NCBI RefSeq assembly: GCF_019145195.1
Contig: NZ_JAHSTW010000001.1
Span: 744,001 to 808,000, forward strand
Length of the DNA: 64,000 bases
Source: Pseudomonas siliginis
GTDB taxonomy: Bacteria; Pseudomonadota; Gammaproteobacteria; Pseudomonadales; Pseudomonadaceae
Direction: 5' to 3'
The notes under the pieces are model-generated. The model had not been told where the DNA came from, did no database searches, and saw nothing but the letters and a program-made list of their open reading frames with translations. Of the stretch, positions 1 to 8,664 are shown one piece after another. The position numbers were made by a program, and so were the translations under genes. Numbering within the stretch: the first letter of the stretch is position 1; the number at the start of each line of letters is the position of its first letter.

Positions 1-1
1 T

Positions 2-1363
2 CAGGACACCACAGGTCCCATGACCCGTGACGAACTGAAAGACCTGGCGTGCCTGGGCTTCTCCGCCGATCTGGTGATGCAGTCGTTCTGCCACACCGCG
101 GCTTATCCAAAGCCGATCGACGTGACCACCCACCACACCCTGCCTGACTTCATCATGACCCGCGGCGGCGTTTCCCTGCGTCCGGGCGACGGCATCATCC
201 ACTCGTGGCTGAACCGCATGCTGTTGCCGGACACCGTCGGTACCGGTGGTGACTCGCACACCCGTTTCCCGATGGGCATCTCGTTCCCGGCCGGTTCCGG
301 TCTGGTCGCGTTCGCTGCAGCCACTGGTGTAATGCCACTGGACATGCCGGAATCGATCCTGGTGCGCTTCAAAGGCAAGATGAAACCTGGCATCACCCTG
401 CGTGACCTGGTTCATGCCATTCCGTACTTCGCTATCCAGAACGGTCTGCTGACCGTCGAGAAGAAAGGCAAGAAAAACGCCTTCTCCGGCCGCATCCTGG
501 AAATCGAAGGTCTGGAAGGTCTGACCCTGGAGCAGGCGTTCGAACTGTCCGACGCCTCGGCCGAACGTTCGGCTGCCGGTTGCACCATCAAGCTGTCGAA
601 AGAGTCGATCACCGAGTACCTGCAGTCCAACATCACCCTGCTGCGCTGGATGATCGGCGAAGGCTACGGCGATGCGCGTACCCTGGAACGTCGTGCTCAA
701 GCGATGGAAGCCTGGATCGCCAATCCTGAGCTGATGGAAGCCGATGCCGACGCCGAATACGCCGAAGTCATCGAAATCGATCTGGCCGAGATCAACGAGC
801 CTGTGCTCTGCGCGCCGAACGATCCGGACGACGCCCGTCTGCTGTCCAGCGTTGCTGGCGAGAAGATCGACGAAGTGTTCATCGGTTCGTGCATGACCAA
901 CATCGGTCACTTCCGCGCTGCCGGTAAACTGCTGGATCAGGTCAAGGGTCAGCTGCCAACCCGTCTGTGGCTGTCGCCGCCGACCAAGATGGACGCTCAC
1001 CAACTGACCGAAGAAGGCTACTACGGCATCTACGGCAAGGCTGGCGCTCGCATGGAAATGCCAGGCTGCTCGCTGTGCATGGGTAACCAGGCACGCGTTG
1101 AGCCGAACAGCACCGTGGTCTCGACGTCGACCCGTAACTTCCCGAACCGTCTGGGCGACGGCGCGAACGTCTACCTGGCCTCGGCCGAGCTGGCGTCCGT
1201 TGCTTCGATCCTGGGTCGCCTGCCGACCGTCGAGGAGTACATGGAATACGCTGGCAAGATCGACAGCATGGCGGCCGATGTCTACCGCTACCTGTCCTTC
1301 GACCAGATCGCCGAGTTCCGTGAAGCTGCTGCGAACGCCAAGATCCCGGTCGTTCAAGCCTAA
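2..1363 (+). CDS. acnB: Aconitate hydratase B (bifunctional 2-methylisocitrate dehydratase), 3' part
   Basis: The protein interconverts citrate and isocitrate in the TCA cycle, and AcnB enzymes also dehydrate 2-methylisocitrate. It is open from the first bases of the window (frame starting at base 2), so the N-terminal half lies outside; about 453 C-terminal residues are present. The three cluster-ligating cysteines are visible: one in GSCMTNIGH (codon 890-892) and two in GCSLCMG (codons 1067-1069 and 1076-1078), which bind the catalytic 4Fe-4S cluster. The GGDSHTRFP segment near base 250 is also typical. An internal ATG at base 20 is not the start. A strong intrinsic terminator follows directly. 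Known: AcnB enzymes are about 865 residues long. Inference: the gene is intact beyond the window edge. Confidence 0.97.
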   Translation, partial: QDTTGPMTRDELKDLACLGFSADLVMQSFCHTAAYPKPIDVTTHHTLPDFIMTRGGVSLRPGDGIIHSWLNRMLLPDTVGTGGDSHTRFPMGISFPAGSGLVAFAAATGVMPLDMPESILVRFKGKMKPGITLRDLVHAIPYFAIQNGLLTVEKKGKKNAFSGRILEIEGLEGLTLEQAFELSDASAERSAAGCTIKLSKESITEYLQSNITLLRWMIGEGYGDARTLERRAQAMEAWIANPELMEADADAEYAEVIEIDLAEINEPVLCAPNDPDDARLLSSVAGEKIDEVFIGSCMTNIGHFRAAGKLLDQVKGQLPTRLWLSPPTKMDAHQLTEEGYYGIYGKAGARMEMPGCSLCMGNQARVEPNSTVVSTSTRNFPNRLGDGANVYLASAELASVASILGRLPTVEEYMEYAGKIDSMAADVYRYLSFDQIAEFREAAANAKIPVVQA

Positions 1364-1377
1364 CGCTGCAAGGCCAT

Positions 1378-1417
1378 AAAAAACGCCGCCCATCGTGAGA
1401 TGAGCGGCGTTTTTTTA
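1378..1417 (+). terminator. Intrinsic terminator of acnB
   Basis: A hairpin with arms CGCCGC (1384-1389) and GCGGCG (1404-1409), extended inside by CATC/GATG, is followed by a run of seven T. An A-rich run precedes it, so it could also stop leftward transcription from sdaC. Confidence 0.9.
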
Positions 1418-1434
1418 TGCTGATCGCCTATCGC

Positions 1435-1469
1435 CTGATCGTTCCTACGCTCCGCGTGGGAACGATCAG
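1435..1469. repeat. GTTCCCACGC-type palindrome
   Basis: An imperfect palindrome with 16-base arms (CTGATCGTTCCTACGC and GCGTGGGAACGATCAG, one mismatch) lies between the convergent ends of acnB and sdaC. The same GTTCCCACGC/GCGTGGGAAC hairpin recurs at 11785-11807, so this is a dispersed intergenic repeat rather than a gene-specific site. Confidence 0.75.
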
Positions 1470-1483
1470 TCATCAGTGACAGG

Positions 1484-2764
1484 TCAGACAGCCAGCTTGT
1501 AAACCAGCGCCGAAATCGCCACCAGTCCCACTGCGGTAACAAACACATTCGACGCCTGACCGCGAAAGCGCGCCATCGCTGGCACCTTGCGAATCGCGTA
1601 CATCGGCATCAGGAACAGAATCGCCGCAATCACCGGCCCACCGACGGTTTCGATCATGCCCAGGATGCTCGGATCAAGCGTCGCGACGATCCAGCAGATC
1701 ACCAGCATGAACGCCGCCACGATGCGATCCAGCGTTTTGGCACCCGGACGTCTGCCGCTCTTGACGATCAAGCCCTTGAGGCCTTCGCTGGCCCCGATGT
1801 AATGACCGAGGAACGACTTGGAGATCGCCACAAACGCAATCAACGGCGCCGCAAACTCGATGGTCGGGTTGTTGAAGTGGTTGGCCAGGTACGACAGGAT
1901 CGACAGATTCTGCTCTTTCGCCTCAGCCAGTTGCTCTGGCGACAGGGTCAGCACGCAACTGAATACGAAGAACAGCACCAAAATGACCATCAATGCATGA
2001 GCGCGCGCGAGGATCTGTGAGCTGCGCTCGTCGGCGTGCACACCGTAACGACGCTTCTGGTCCATCGCGAACGCCGAGATAATCGGCGAATGGTTGAACG
2101 AGAACACCATCACCGTAATCGCCAGCCACAGCGTGTGCAGCAGCGCTGAAGGCGCCGGCACTTGCGAGGCAGTGGCGAGAATGCCGCCATTCCAGTGCGG
2201 AATCAGATACACGGCAAGGAACAGCAGCGCAACGATGAACGGATAGACCATCAGGCTCATGGCTTTGACGATCGCCTGCTCACCGCAACGAACCACGGCC
2301 AGCAGGCCGAGAATCAGCACGAACGACAGCAATGCGCGCGGTGGCGGCGTGATGTGCAGTTGGTGCTCGAGGAAACTGGCGACCGTGTTGGTCAGGCCGA
2401 CGCTGTAGATCAGCAGGATCGGGAAGATGGCAAAGAAGTACAGCAGCGTGATCAAGGCACCGGCCTTGATACCGAAATGCTGCTCGACCACTTCGGTAAT
2501 ATCGGCACCTTCGCGACCGGATAGCACAAAACGGGTCAGGCCACGGTGAGCGTAAAACGTCATCGGGAATGCCAAAAGCGCGAGGATCACCAGCGGCCAG
2601 AAGCCACCCAATCCTGCGTTGATCGGCAAAAACAGGGTGCCGGCGCCAATGGCCGTCCCAAACAGTCCCAGCATCCAGGTGGTGTCCTGGCGATTCCAGC
2701 TCGAAAGTTCAGCGGGTGCTGCTGCGTCGAAGCGCTTTTCGAGGCTATTGGCCTGATCATTCAT
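1484..2764 (-). CDS. sdaC: Serine transporter, HAAAP family (SdaC-like)
   Basis: A 426-residue polytopic inner-membrane permease expected to carry L-serine with a proton. The first membrane segment reads WMLGLFGTAIGAGTLFLP, followed by FPMTFYAHRGLTRFVLSG and DITEVVEQHFG. These match the E. coli SdaC protein as I remember it along nearly its whole length (429 residues). Upstream in-frame codons would add 40 residues, but I chose the ATG at 2764: it has GGAG about 9 bases ahead, and the extension has no membrane-protein character. The gene is monocistronic and converges with acnB. Two direct repeats sit about 165 bases upstream. TdcC or another hydroxy/aromatic amino acid carrier is the alternative, but the similarity favours SdaC. 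Confidence 0.9.
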   Translation of the reverse strand: MNDQANSLEKRFDAAAPAELSSWNRQDTTWMLGLFGTAIGAGTLFLPINAGLGGFWPLVILALLAFPMTFYAHRGLTRFVLSGREGADITEVVEQHFGIKAGALITLLYFFAIFPILLIYSVGLTNTVASFLEHQLHITPPPRALLSFVLILGLLAVVRCGEQAIVKAMSLMVYPFIVALLFLAVYLIPHWNGGILATASQVPAPSALLHTLWLAITVMVFSFNHSPIISAFAMDQKRRYGVHADERSSQILARAHALMVILVLFFVFSCVLTLSPEQLAEAKEQNLSILSYLANHFNNPTIEFAAPLIAFVAISKSFLGHYIGASEGLKGLIVKSGRRPGAKTLDRIVAAFMLVICWIVATLDPSILGMIETVGGPVIAAILFLMPMYAIRKVPAMARFRGQASNVFVTAVGLVAISALVYKLAV

Positions 2765-2926
2765 CCGGTCGGATCTCCGCATTCCGGTCACTTGCCACTC
2801 GGTCAGGACGCGTCGGAAAAAACCGACAGACATGCTCCGGCCGAAACAGGGGCGCGATTCTCCGCGATAAATCAATGCAAGCAAAGACTTAGCTGAGGAA
2901 TGGTTGTGCGGAGCAGATCCAAGGAT

Positions 2927-2960
2927 GGTCGTTTATGGAAAAAACAAGGTCGTTTATGGA
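2927..2960. promoter_or_regulatory. Direct repeats upstream of sdaC
   Basis: The 13-base sequence GGTCGTTTATGGA occurs at 2927-2939 and again at 2948-2960. The starts are 21 bases apart, about two helical turns. The second copy runs into GGATACGT, which is repeated once more near 2979-2986. This spacing fits a site for a dimeric activator or repressor of sdaC. The rest of 2765-3018 shows no gene. Confidence 0.4.
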
Positions 2961-3018
2961 TACGTCAGATGCCGCAAACGGATACGTTTTGCACCCACCC
3001 AGGCGTCACCGAATGCGC

Positions 3019-3189
3019 CTAGAGCGATATGCCGAGCATGAAACCCAATAAAACGCAGTACAGCCCGAAGCCGAAAAGCAACCAGAGCTTGCCATTTTCG
3101 CGCTTGTCTCTATTGCGCACCGCTTCGTCGTATTCTGCGAACTCTCGCTCAATTTGCTCCAGTCGTGCCTTACGGTCATATGTGCTCAT
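3019..3189 (-). CDS. Small membrane protein, 56 residues
   Basis: Unrecognised family. The ORF runs from ATG at 3189 to TAG at 3019-3021. AAAGG stands about 9 bases ahead of the start, a believable ribosome site. The first 34 residues are highly charged and predicted helical (RKARLEQIEREFAEYDEAV), and the C-terminal 20 are hydrophobic (LWLLFGFGLYCVLLGFMLG). This gives one transmembrane helix with a cytoplasmic coiled-coil-like tail. It lies 49 bases downstream of the similar small gene at 3239-3433, so the two are probably cotranscribed. Function unknown. Confidence 0.6.
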   Translation of the reverse strand: MSTYDRKARLEQIEREFAEYDEAVRNRDKRENGKLWLLFGFGLYCVLLGFMLGISL

Positions 3190-3238
3190 ACTGATTAACC
3201 TTTGAATAATGCGCCTGACGGTCGTGAAGCATGAAGAC

Positions 3239-3433
3239 TCACAACTTGAAGAAAAACCCTGCCACTGCGGTGATTGCAGTCAAGACTCCACCAAACACTG
3301 CAATTGGATAGAGCTTCGTCTCCCTTGATAACTTTTTCTCTTCAGCCTGAAGCTTTTTCCATTCAGCCACGAGTTTCCTTGATTCGTTTTCCAGCCTGTC
3401 GAGCTCCAGATTTTCGCGATCGTTATGGAACAT
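3239..3433 (-). CDS. Small coiled-coil membrane protein, 64 residues
   Basis: Unrecognised family. The start ATG at 3433 has a near-perfect AAGGAGG about 4-5 bases upstream, which makes this a credible gene despite its length. Residues 4-40 are a charged heptad-like helix (ENLELDRLENESRKLVAEW) and residues 43-63 form a single hydrophobic segment ending FFFKL. The layout, a charged helix followed by one membrane span, is the same as in the gene just downstream (3019-3189). Small proteins of this shape often tether or modulate membrane complexes; that is inference only. Overlapping ORFs on both strands look like shadows. Confidence 0.65.
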   Translation of the reverse strand: MFHNDRENLELDRLENESRKLVAEWKKLQAEEKKLSRETKLYPIAVFGGVLTAITAVAGFFFKL

Positions 3434-3681
3434 TTGCCCTCCTTGGCTGCTGGCGGATCGGTGTCAGCATTTGCATGCACATCGACGGCTATCGTCATGC
3501 CCTTATCATCAAACTGTTCCATTCACGCTGACCAGCAGACGCATCTGCCATCCCCGTAGGCAAAATCCGCGAGTCACGTAAGCCGCCTCATACACGGAAT
3601 TTGCGATATTCCAGACCAATTAACTGCCAGAACCCTGCCCTTGATCTAGCGTGTGAGAAGCCATAACCCAAGGAGCCTCCC

Positions 3682-4065
3682 ATGCCACTGGTCCGCGTCG
3701 ACATCCAGCAAAACCCCGACCCCACTTTCGCCAGGCGCATCGGCGAACAGATCTACGCCGCCTTGCGCAGCTGTATCGATGTGCCCGAGCACGACAACTT
3801 CCAGATTCTCAACGAACATGACGCCCAGCATTTCGTTTATGACCCGCAATACCTCGGCATCCAGCGCAGCGACGGCGTGGTGTTCATCCAGATCACCATC
3901 AGCGAAGGGCGCAGCGTGGAAAAGAAACAATTGCTGTTCAAAACCATTGCCGAGAGCCTGCATGCGCAACTGGGTATTCGCCTGGAGGATGTATTCATCA
4001 ATCTGCTGGAGGTAAAGAAAGAGAACTGGTCGTTTGGCAACGGCATTGCGCAATACGCCAGCTGA
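3682..4065 (+). CDS. Tautomerase family protein
   Basis: A 127-residue protein of the 4-oxalocrotonate tautomerase superfamily. After removal of the initiator Met it starts with proline (PLVRVDIQQ), the catalytic base of this superfamily. The length is that of the fused, two-unit tautomerases rather than the 62-residue monomers, and the second half carries GIRLEDVFINLLEVKKENWSF. AAGGAG lies 7 bases ahead of the ATG at 3682. The physiological substrate cannot be told from sequence. It stands alone between the small membrane genes and a dehydrogenase gene that has its own ribosome site. Confidence 0.8.
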   Translation: MPLVRVDIQQNPDPTFARRIGEQIYAALRSCIDVPEHDNFQILNEHDAQHFVYDPQYLGIQRSDGVVFIQITISEGRSVEKKQLLFKTIAESLHAQLGIRLEDVFINLLEVKKENWSFGNGIAQYAS

Positions 4066-4220
4066 TTCGCAGCGCCCATGCCTGCGTGCTTGCTTGTTCC
4101 ACGAACCCGTCCAGAATCAAAGCACCACTGCGCGAATGCAACGATTGCCAAGCCGCTGCGGATTCAGCACTCTGAGTCGACTTTCGCGACCCACCCGCCG
4201 CCAATCACAGGAGCCGCGCA

Positions 4221-5189
4221 ATGCCCGCAACCGTTCTGGTACTGGTTGAAACGATCAATGACTATCTGCCGATTCTTGAGCATCAGGGATTCCACCTGAT
4301 CCTTGCACCAACGCCAGCCGAACGCGCGCAAGCCATCGCCACTCATGGCAGTCGCATCGACGCCGTGCTCACTCGCGGCCCACTGGGCCTGACTGCGCAA
4401 GAGATCAGCGCCCTGCCCGCCCTGAAAATCATCACGGTGATCGGTGCAGGTTATGAACAGGTCGATCTGCAAGCAGCCAGTGACCGTGGCATCACCGTCA
4501 CCAATGGCGCCGGCGTCAACGCCTCGTCAGTGGCCGATCATGCGATGGCATTGCTGCTGGCATTGGTCCGCGACATCCCGCGCTGCGATGCCGCCGTGCG
4601 CCGCGGTGAATGGCCGAAAATCATGCGCCCGTCGCTGGCCGGCAAGCGTCTGGGCATCCTCGGGCTGGGCGCAGTGGGCATGGCGATTGCCAAACGTGCG
4701 GAGCTGGGTTTCGACATGCAGATCAGCTACCACAGCCGCCAGGTGCGCAGCGAAGTCGCTTATGCGTTCTGCTCGACACCCACCGATCTGGCGCGAGCCT
4801 CGGACTTTCTGGTCGTTGCCACGCCCGGTGGCATTGGTACGCAACATCTGGTGACGCGAGCCGTGCTCGATGCCCTCGGCCCCAAGGGTTTTATCGTCAA
4901 CATCGCCCGCGCCAGCGTTATCGCAACGGCAGACCTGATCACCGCACTTGAACAACGTCGTATCGCCGGCGCTGCACTGGACGTGTTCGATCACGAACCG
5001 GAAGTGCCTGATGCCTTGAAACACCTCAGCAACGTTGTGCTGACTCCCCACGTCGCCGGGCTCTCCCCTGAAGCCACGCAAGGCACCGTTGAACTGGTGG
5101 GGAAAAACCTGATGGCGTTTTTCTCCGGGCAACCGGTGCTGACTCCCGTCGCCCTGCCGCCCAAGTTGAACAACCAGCGCGTGCATTAG
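4221..5189 (+). CDS. D-isomer-specific 2-hydroxyacid dehydrogenase (glyoxylate/hydroxypyruvate reductase type)
   Basis: A 322-residue cytoplasmic NAD(P)H-dependent oxidoreductase expected to reduce a short 2-oxoacid such as glyoxylate or hydroxypyruvate to the D-hydroxyacid. The nucleotide-binding loop GLGAVG is at residues 148-153. The catalytic set is present: Arg230 in NIARAS, Glu259 in HEPEVP and His277 in TPHVAG. The usual Gly after the catalytic Arg is Ala here. The ATG at 4221 has CAGGAG 8 bases upstream. The gene is single; the 155 bases before it hold nothing recognisable. Exact substrate is not determinable; lactate or 2-ketogluconate reductases are alternatives. Confidence 0.88.
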   Translation: MPATVLVLVETINDYLPILEHQGFHLILAPTPAERAQAIATHGSRIDAVLTRGPLGLTAQEISALPALKIITVIGAGYEQVDLQAASDRGITVTNGAGVNASSVADHAMALLLALVRDIPRCDAAVRRGEWPKIMRPSLAGKRLGILGLGAVGMAIAKRAELGFDMQISYHSRQVRSEVAYAFCSTPTDLARASDFLVVATPGGIGTQHLVTRAVLDALGPKGFIVNIARASVIATADLITALEQRRIAGAALDVFDHEPEVPDALKHLSNVVLTPHVAGLSPEATQGTVELVGKNLMAFFSGQPVLTPVALPPKLNNQRVH

Positions 5190-5352
5190 CGCGCGTGGCA
5201 TCGTCGAACCGCGCCGATCTTTGCCCCATTCTCAAAGTTGATTATCCAGCAACACGCTAACCTATAAGACCGACCCGTGCTTGTGAGCACCCGAGCGCGC
5301 CATTAGATTAGCCAATGATGTCTGGCCTCCAAAATAAGCAGAAGGGATAAGC

Positions 5353-6420
5353 ATGGCGCTTACTGACCAGTCCACCCGGATCCGCGCGGGCGAAGAACTC
5401 GATGCCAGCCTGATCGATCCGTACCTCAAGGCGCACATTCCCGGCCTGACCGGCACTCCGCAGATCAGCCAGTTTCCCGGCGGCGCGTCGAACCTGACCT
5501 ACCTGCTGGAATACCCCGAGCAAGAGTTCGTTCTGCGCCGTCCGCCGTTTGGCCACAAAGCCAAATCCGCCCACGACATGGGCCGTGAATTCCGCATTCT
5601 CAACCAACTGCGCGACGGCTTTCCGTATTGCCCGAAGGCCTACGTGCATTGCACCGACGAAGCCGTTATCGGCGCCGAGTTCTATGTGATGGAACGGGTC
5701 AAGGGCATCATCCTGCGCGCGGAACTGCCGCCGGAGCTGGGCCTCGATTCGGCGAAAACCGAAGCGCTGTGCAAAAGCTTCATCGACCGTTTCGTCGAAC
5801 TGCATCGGGTCGATTACAACGCCTGCGGCCTCGGCGATCTGGGCAAGCCTGAAGGCTACGTCGCCCGGCAGATCAAGGGCTGGAGCGAGCGTTACGAAAA
5901 AGCCCTGACCCCGGACGCGCCGCACTGGGAAGCAGTCAAAGCCTGGCTCAACGACAAGATGCCGGCCGACCACCCGACGTCGAGCATCGTCCACAACGAT
6001 TACCGCTTCGACAACGTCATTCTCGACCCGGCCAATCCGATGCAGATCATCGGCGTGCTCGACTGGGAACTGACCACCCTCGGCGACCCGCTGATGGATC
6101 TGGGCAACACCCTCGCCTACTGGATCGAAGCCGGCGACCCGGCACCGGTGCAACTGATGCGCCGCCAGCCAAGCCACGCGCCGGGCATGCTGACCCGCCG
6201 CGAATTCGTCGACTACTACGCCGAGCGCTCGGGCATCCGCATCGACAATTTCGACTTTTACTACACCTACGGCCTGTTCCGCCTGGCCGGCATCGTGCAG
6301 CAGATCTACTACCGCTTCTACCATGGCCAGACGCAGGACAAACGCTTCGCGCAGTTCATTCACATGAACAAACTGCTGGAGCAGATGAGCCTGCAGGTCA
6401 TTCAGAAATCCAGCCTCTGA
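5353..6420 (+). CDS. Phosphotransferase family protein (ACAD10/11-like APH fold)
   Basis: A 355-residue protein with the aminoglycoside phosphotransferase/choline kinase fold. The catalytic loop HNDYRFDN is at residues 214-221, the metal-binding DWE at 237-239, and an FPGGASNLTYLL glycine-rich segment near 41-52. Proteins of this type, including the kinase domain of acyl-CoA dehydrogenase 10/11, are thought to phosphorylate hydroxyacyl-CoA or similar lipid-derived substrates rather than antibiotics. The start has AAGGGA upstream. The SDR gene begins 37 bases after the stop and is surely cotranscribed, which suggests a shared role in acyl-CoA or hydroxyacid breakdown. Confidence 0.85.
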   Translation: MALTDQSTRIRAGEELDASLIDPYLKAHIPGLTGTPQISQFPGGASNLTYLLEYPEQEFVLRRPPFGHKAKSAHDMGREFRILNQLRDGFPYCPKAYVHCTDEAVIGAEFYVMERVKGIILRAELPPELGLDSAKTEALCKSFIDRFVELHRVDYNACGLGDLGKPEGYVARQIKGWSERYEKALTPDAPHWEAVKAWLNDKMPADHPTSSIVHNDYRFDNVILDPANPMQIIGVLDWELTTLGDPLMDLGNTLAYWIEAGDPAPVQLMRRQPSHAPGMLTRREFVDYYAERSGIRIDNFDFYYTYGLFRLAGIVQQIYYRFYHGQTQDKRFAQFIHMNKLLEQMSLQVIQKSSL

Positions 6421-6457
6421 TCCGGGCCAATAACAAGACTTTCAACAAGGGAAACCC

Positions 6458-7225
6458 ATGTCCAAGACTCAGTTGTTCGACCTCGACGGCAAAATCGCTT
6501 TCGTCTCCGGCGCCAGCCGTGGCATCGGTGAAGCCATCGCTAAACTGCTGGCCCAGCAAGGCGCCCATGTGATCGTCTCGAGCCGCAAGCTCGAAGGCTG
6601 CCAACACGTCGCCGACGCCATCACCGCCGCCGGCGGCAAGGCGACAGCCGTGGCCTGCCACATCGGTGAGATGGAGCAGATCAGCCAGGTCTTCGCCGGG
6701 ATCAAGGAACAATTCGGCCGCCTCGACATCCTGGTTAACAACGCCGCGACCAACCCGCAATTCTGCAACGTGCTCGACACCGATCTGGGTGCGTTCCAGA
6801 AGACCGTCGATGTGAACATTCGTGGCTACTTCTTCATGTCGGTCGAAGCCGGCAAGCTGATGCGCGAAAACGGTGGCGGCAGCATCATCAACGTCGCCTC
6901 GATCAACGGCATCTCGCCGGGCATTTTCCAGGGCATCTATTCGGTAACCAAAGCGGCGGTCATCAACATGACCAAAGTCTTCGCCAAGGAATGCGCGCAA
7001 TTCGGCATCCGCTGCAACGCCCTGCTCCCCGGCCTGACCGACACCAAATTCGCCTCGGCGCTGGTCAAGAACGATGCGATTCTGAAACAGGCACTGACCC
7101 AGATCCCACTCAAACGCGTAGCCGACCCAAGCGAAATGGCCGGCGCGGTGTTGTACCTGGCCAGCGATGCGTCGAGCTACACCACCGGCGTGGCGCTGAA
7201 TGTGGATGGCGGATTCCTGTCCTGA
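6458..7225 (+). CDS. SDR family oxidoreductase
   Basis: A 255-residue classical short-chain dehydrogenase/reductase. The cofactor loop SGASRGIG is at residues 17-24, NNAA at 95-98, catalytic Ser149 in NVASI, and Tyr162 and Lys166 in YSVTK. The C-terminus has the usual DGGFLS ending. AAGGGAAA precedes the ATG. It forms a two-gene unit with the phosphotransferase upstream. Such SDRs oxidise beta-hydroxyacyl-CoA or other secondary alcohols; I infer a role in the same pathway as its neighbour. The substrate is not visible in the sequence. Confidence 0.88.
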   Translation: MSKTQLFDLDGKIAFVSGASRGIGEAIAKLLAQQGAHVIVSSRKLEGCQHVADAITAAGGKATAVACHIGEMEQISQVFAGIKEQFGRLDILVNNAATNPQFCNVLDTDLGAFQKTVDVNIRGYFFMSVEAGKLMRENGGGSIINVASINGISPGIFQGIYSVTKAAVINMTKVFAKECAQFGIRCNALLPGLTDTKFASALVKNDAILKQALTQIPLKRVADPSEMAGAVLYLASDASSYTTGVALNVDGGFLS

Positions 7226-7248
7226 TTTCCAGGGCAAATTGCTAACCC

Positions 7249-7340
7249 GTGTGGGAGCGAGCGTGCTCGCGAAGGCGTTGTGTCAGTCAGCTATGTTTTG
7301 ACTGATACCACGCATTCGCGAGCAGGCTCGCTCCCACAGG
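7249..7340. repeat. REP pair (REPIN), class 1
   Basis: Two inverted copies of the GTGGGAGCGAGC-GCTCGCGAA repeat (7250-7276 and 7313-7338) enclose about 36 bases. The left copy carries GCGTGC where most copies read GCCTGC. Confidence 0.9.
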
Positions 7341-7386
7341 GTCACTGCAGGATTCCAGGCCTCGTGCAATCGAGGAATCGCGAGTC

Positions 7387-7599
7387 TTACTGGGTTATGC
7401 AACGGGTAGTGGTGATGTGGCGCGTCACCTGCCCATCCACGTACACATCCCCGGCAACCTCAGTATTTTCCAGCACCTCACACCGACGTTCCGGCGGTGG
7501 CGGCGGCGCGACAGGCGCAGGAGGTGGAGGACTGGCACAACCGGCCAACAGCACAGCAAGAAAAGCCAACGGCAATACGCGTTTCCCAGGATTATTCAT
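7387..7599 (-). CDS. Small proline-rich lipoprotein
   Basis: A 70-residue protein with a lipoprotein signal (LPLAFLAVLLAGC, lipobox LAGC) followed by a proline-rich linker (PPPPAPVAPPPPP). The short C-terminal module ends GDVYVDGQVTRHITTTRC. It should be lipidated and anchored to the outer or inner membrane. The ATG at 7599 was preferred because it places the hydrophobic signal at the N-terminus; the longer ORF adds 23 residues of no signal character. The ribosome site is weak. The two Cys of the mature tail (RRCEV and TTRC) could form a disulfide. Family not recognised. Confidence 0.7.
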   Translation of the reverse strand: MNNPGKRVLPLAFLAVLLAGCASPPPPAPVAPPPPPERRCEVLENTEVAGDVYVDGQVTRHITTTRCITQ

Positions 7600-7792
7600 A
7601 GGACGACCCGCGGTAAAGGGAGACAAACTCCCGCAACCCAACCGGCCGCGGAAGACCTGACCACTCATTCTTTATAGCTGAGCGCCTTGTTAGCGCCAGT
7701 GGATTGGGGAGATTGGGTGGGATTGGCTGTCGGTTTTGCGGGGTGTTTCCGGTAGAGGGCTGGATTGGGATTATGGTCGTCGGCGAGGGCCT

Positions 7793-8300
7793 CATCGCGA
7801 GCAGGCTCACTCCTACAGTTTTGATCGAGTGAGTTCAGTAACAACCAGGTCGGCTGTCAGGCCGCCTTCGCGAGCAGGCTCGCTCCCACAGAAAGCAAAA
7901 GCAGCGCAGCTGCCCGCGGCGAAGCCGCACCACTCAACAATGAGCGCAAGCTCGAGTAGCTTTTGATCTTGATCTGGGAGCCCGTCGGCAGGCTGAGTGA
8001 AGGGATTGATCCGGGCGTGGGAGCGCAGCGACCGTACGACGCAGTCGTACACAGCGAGTGTAGGTGCAGCGAAGCAAACCGGAGCCGCTGCGCCAGGATC
8101 GATCCCGGAGCGAAGGAACCCCGAGCCTCAGCGAGCGGGCCGAACGTCAGGGCGAAGCCTTTTTGGGTACTTTTTCGGCGTCTGGAAAAAGTGCCTCGCC
8201 GTAAGGGCGAAACCGTAAGTTGCAGCACCCGCAGAAACGGATATACACCCAACCCCCCAGAGCATGGCCGGCCCAAAGGCCGCCAAGACCCAAAGCGCGC
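7793..8300. repeat. Dense intergenic repeat patch
   Basis: This stretch has no convincing gene. It opens with two same-orientation REP halves (7793-7818 and 7866-7891). It then continues into about 400 bases that look like a composite dispersed element: AGCAGCGCAGC, GGGAGCGCAGCGACCG, GGCGAAGCCTTTTTGGGTAC, and GCGTCTGGAAAAAGTGCCTC followed by GCCGTAAGGGCGAAACCG. I recall similar text in many Pseudomonas intergenic regions, where it gives rise to spurious predicted proteins in several frames. That recollection needs a search to confirm. The leftward ORF here (7857-8276) is probably one of these. Confidence 0.6.
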
Positions 8301-8558
8301 TTAAGCCAAATCCGGATCCCGCGAAGAACGCAAGGAATTGCTCTCAAGCTCATACCGCAACTCATCCACCAACGCCTCAACCGCCCCAGGCGTACGCAGC
8401 GAAGCCAGATCCAGCCCGCTGATCACCAGATCCACCTGCCCCGAATCCCGGTGATACAACTTGACCGTCAGCGAATGATCACCATCCACCGAACACTCAC
8501 AAGCCAGCGGCGCAAAACTGTGCTCGAGCCGAGCGCGCAACTGCGCAAGATTCATCAT
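8301..8558 (-). CDS. DUF1652-like small protein
   Basis: An 85-residue cytoplasmic protein of a Pseudomonas-restricted family, which I assign to DUF1652 from the pattern LRARLEHSFAPLACECSV, VDLVISGLDLASL and LVDELRYELE. No catalytic motif is visible. The first of two adjacent ATG codons (8558) was chosen, with AGGAA about 8 bases upstream. The 22-residue upstream extension has no support. Its upstream region holds the direct repeats at 8665-8697, and the PAS-LuxR gene ends there on the same strand. Confidence 0.7.
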   Translation of the reverse strand: MMNLAQLRARLEHSFAPLACECSVDGDHSLTVKLYHRDSGQVDLVISGLDLASLRTPGAVEALVDELRYELESNSLRSSRDPDLA

Positions 8559-8664
8559 TGACGTTGTTCCTATGACTGTTTCAAAAGGGGCACGATCGCA
8601 GGCCCGAAATGGCCCACACCGCACCCCATCAGCCTAAGAACACAACGCCTTGGCCAATACATGA

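Noticed and set aside
5308..6363. 351-residue leftward ORF
   Set aside because: It is antisense to the phosphotransferase gene, whose motifs and ribosome site are clear. The translation has the Val/Gln/His/Arg-rich texture of a GC-rich shadow.
7857..8276. 139-residue leftward ORF in the repeat patch
   Set aside because: Made entirely of dispersed repeat sequence and open in several frames; no ribosome site worth the name.
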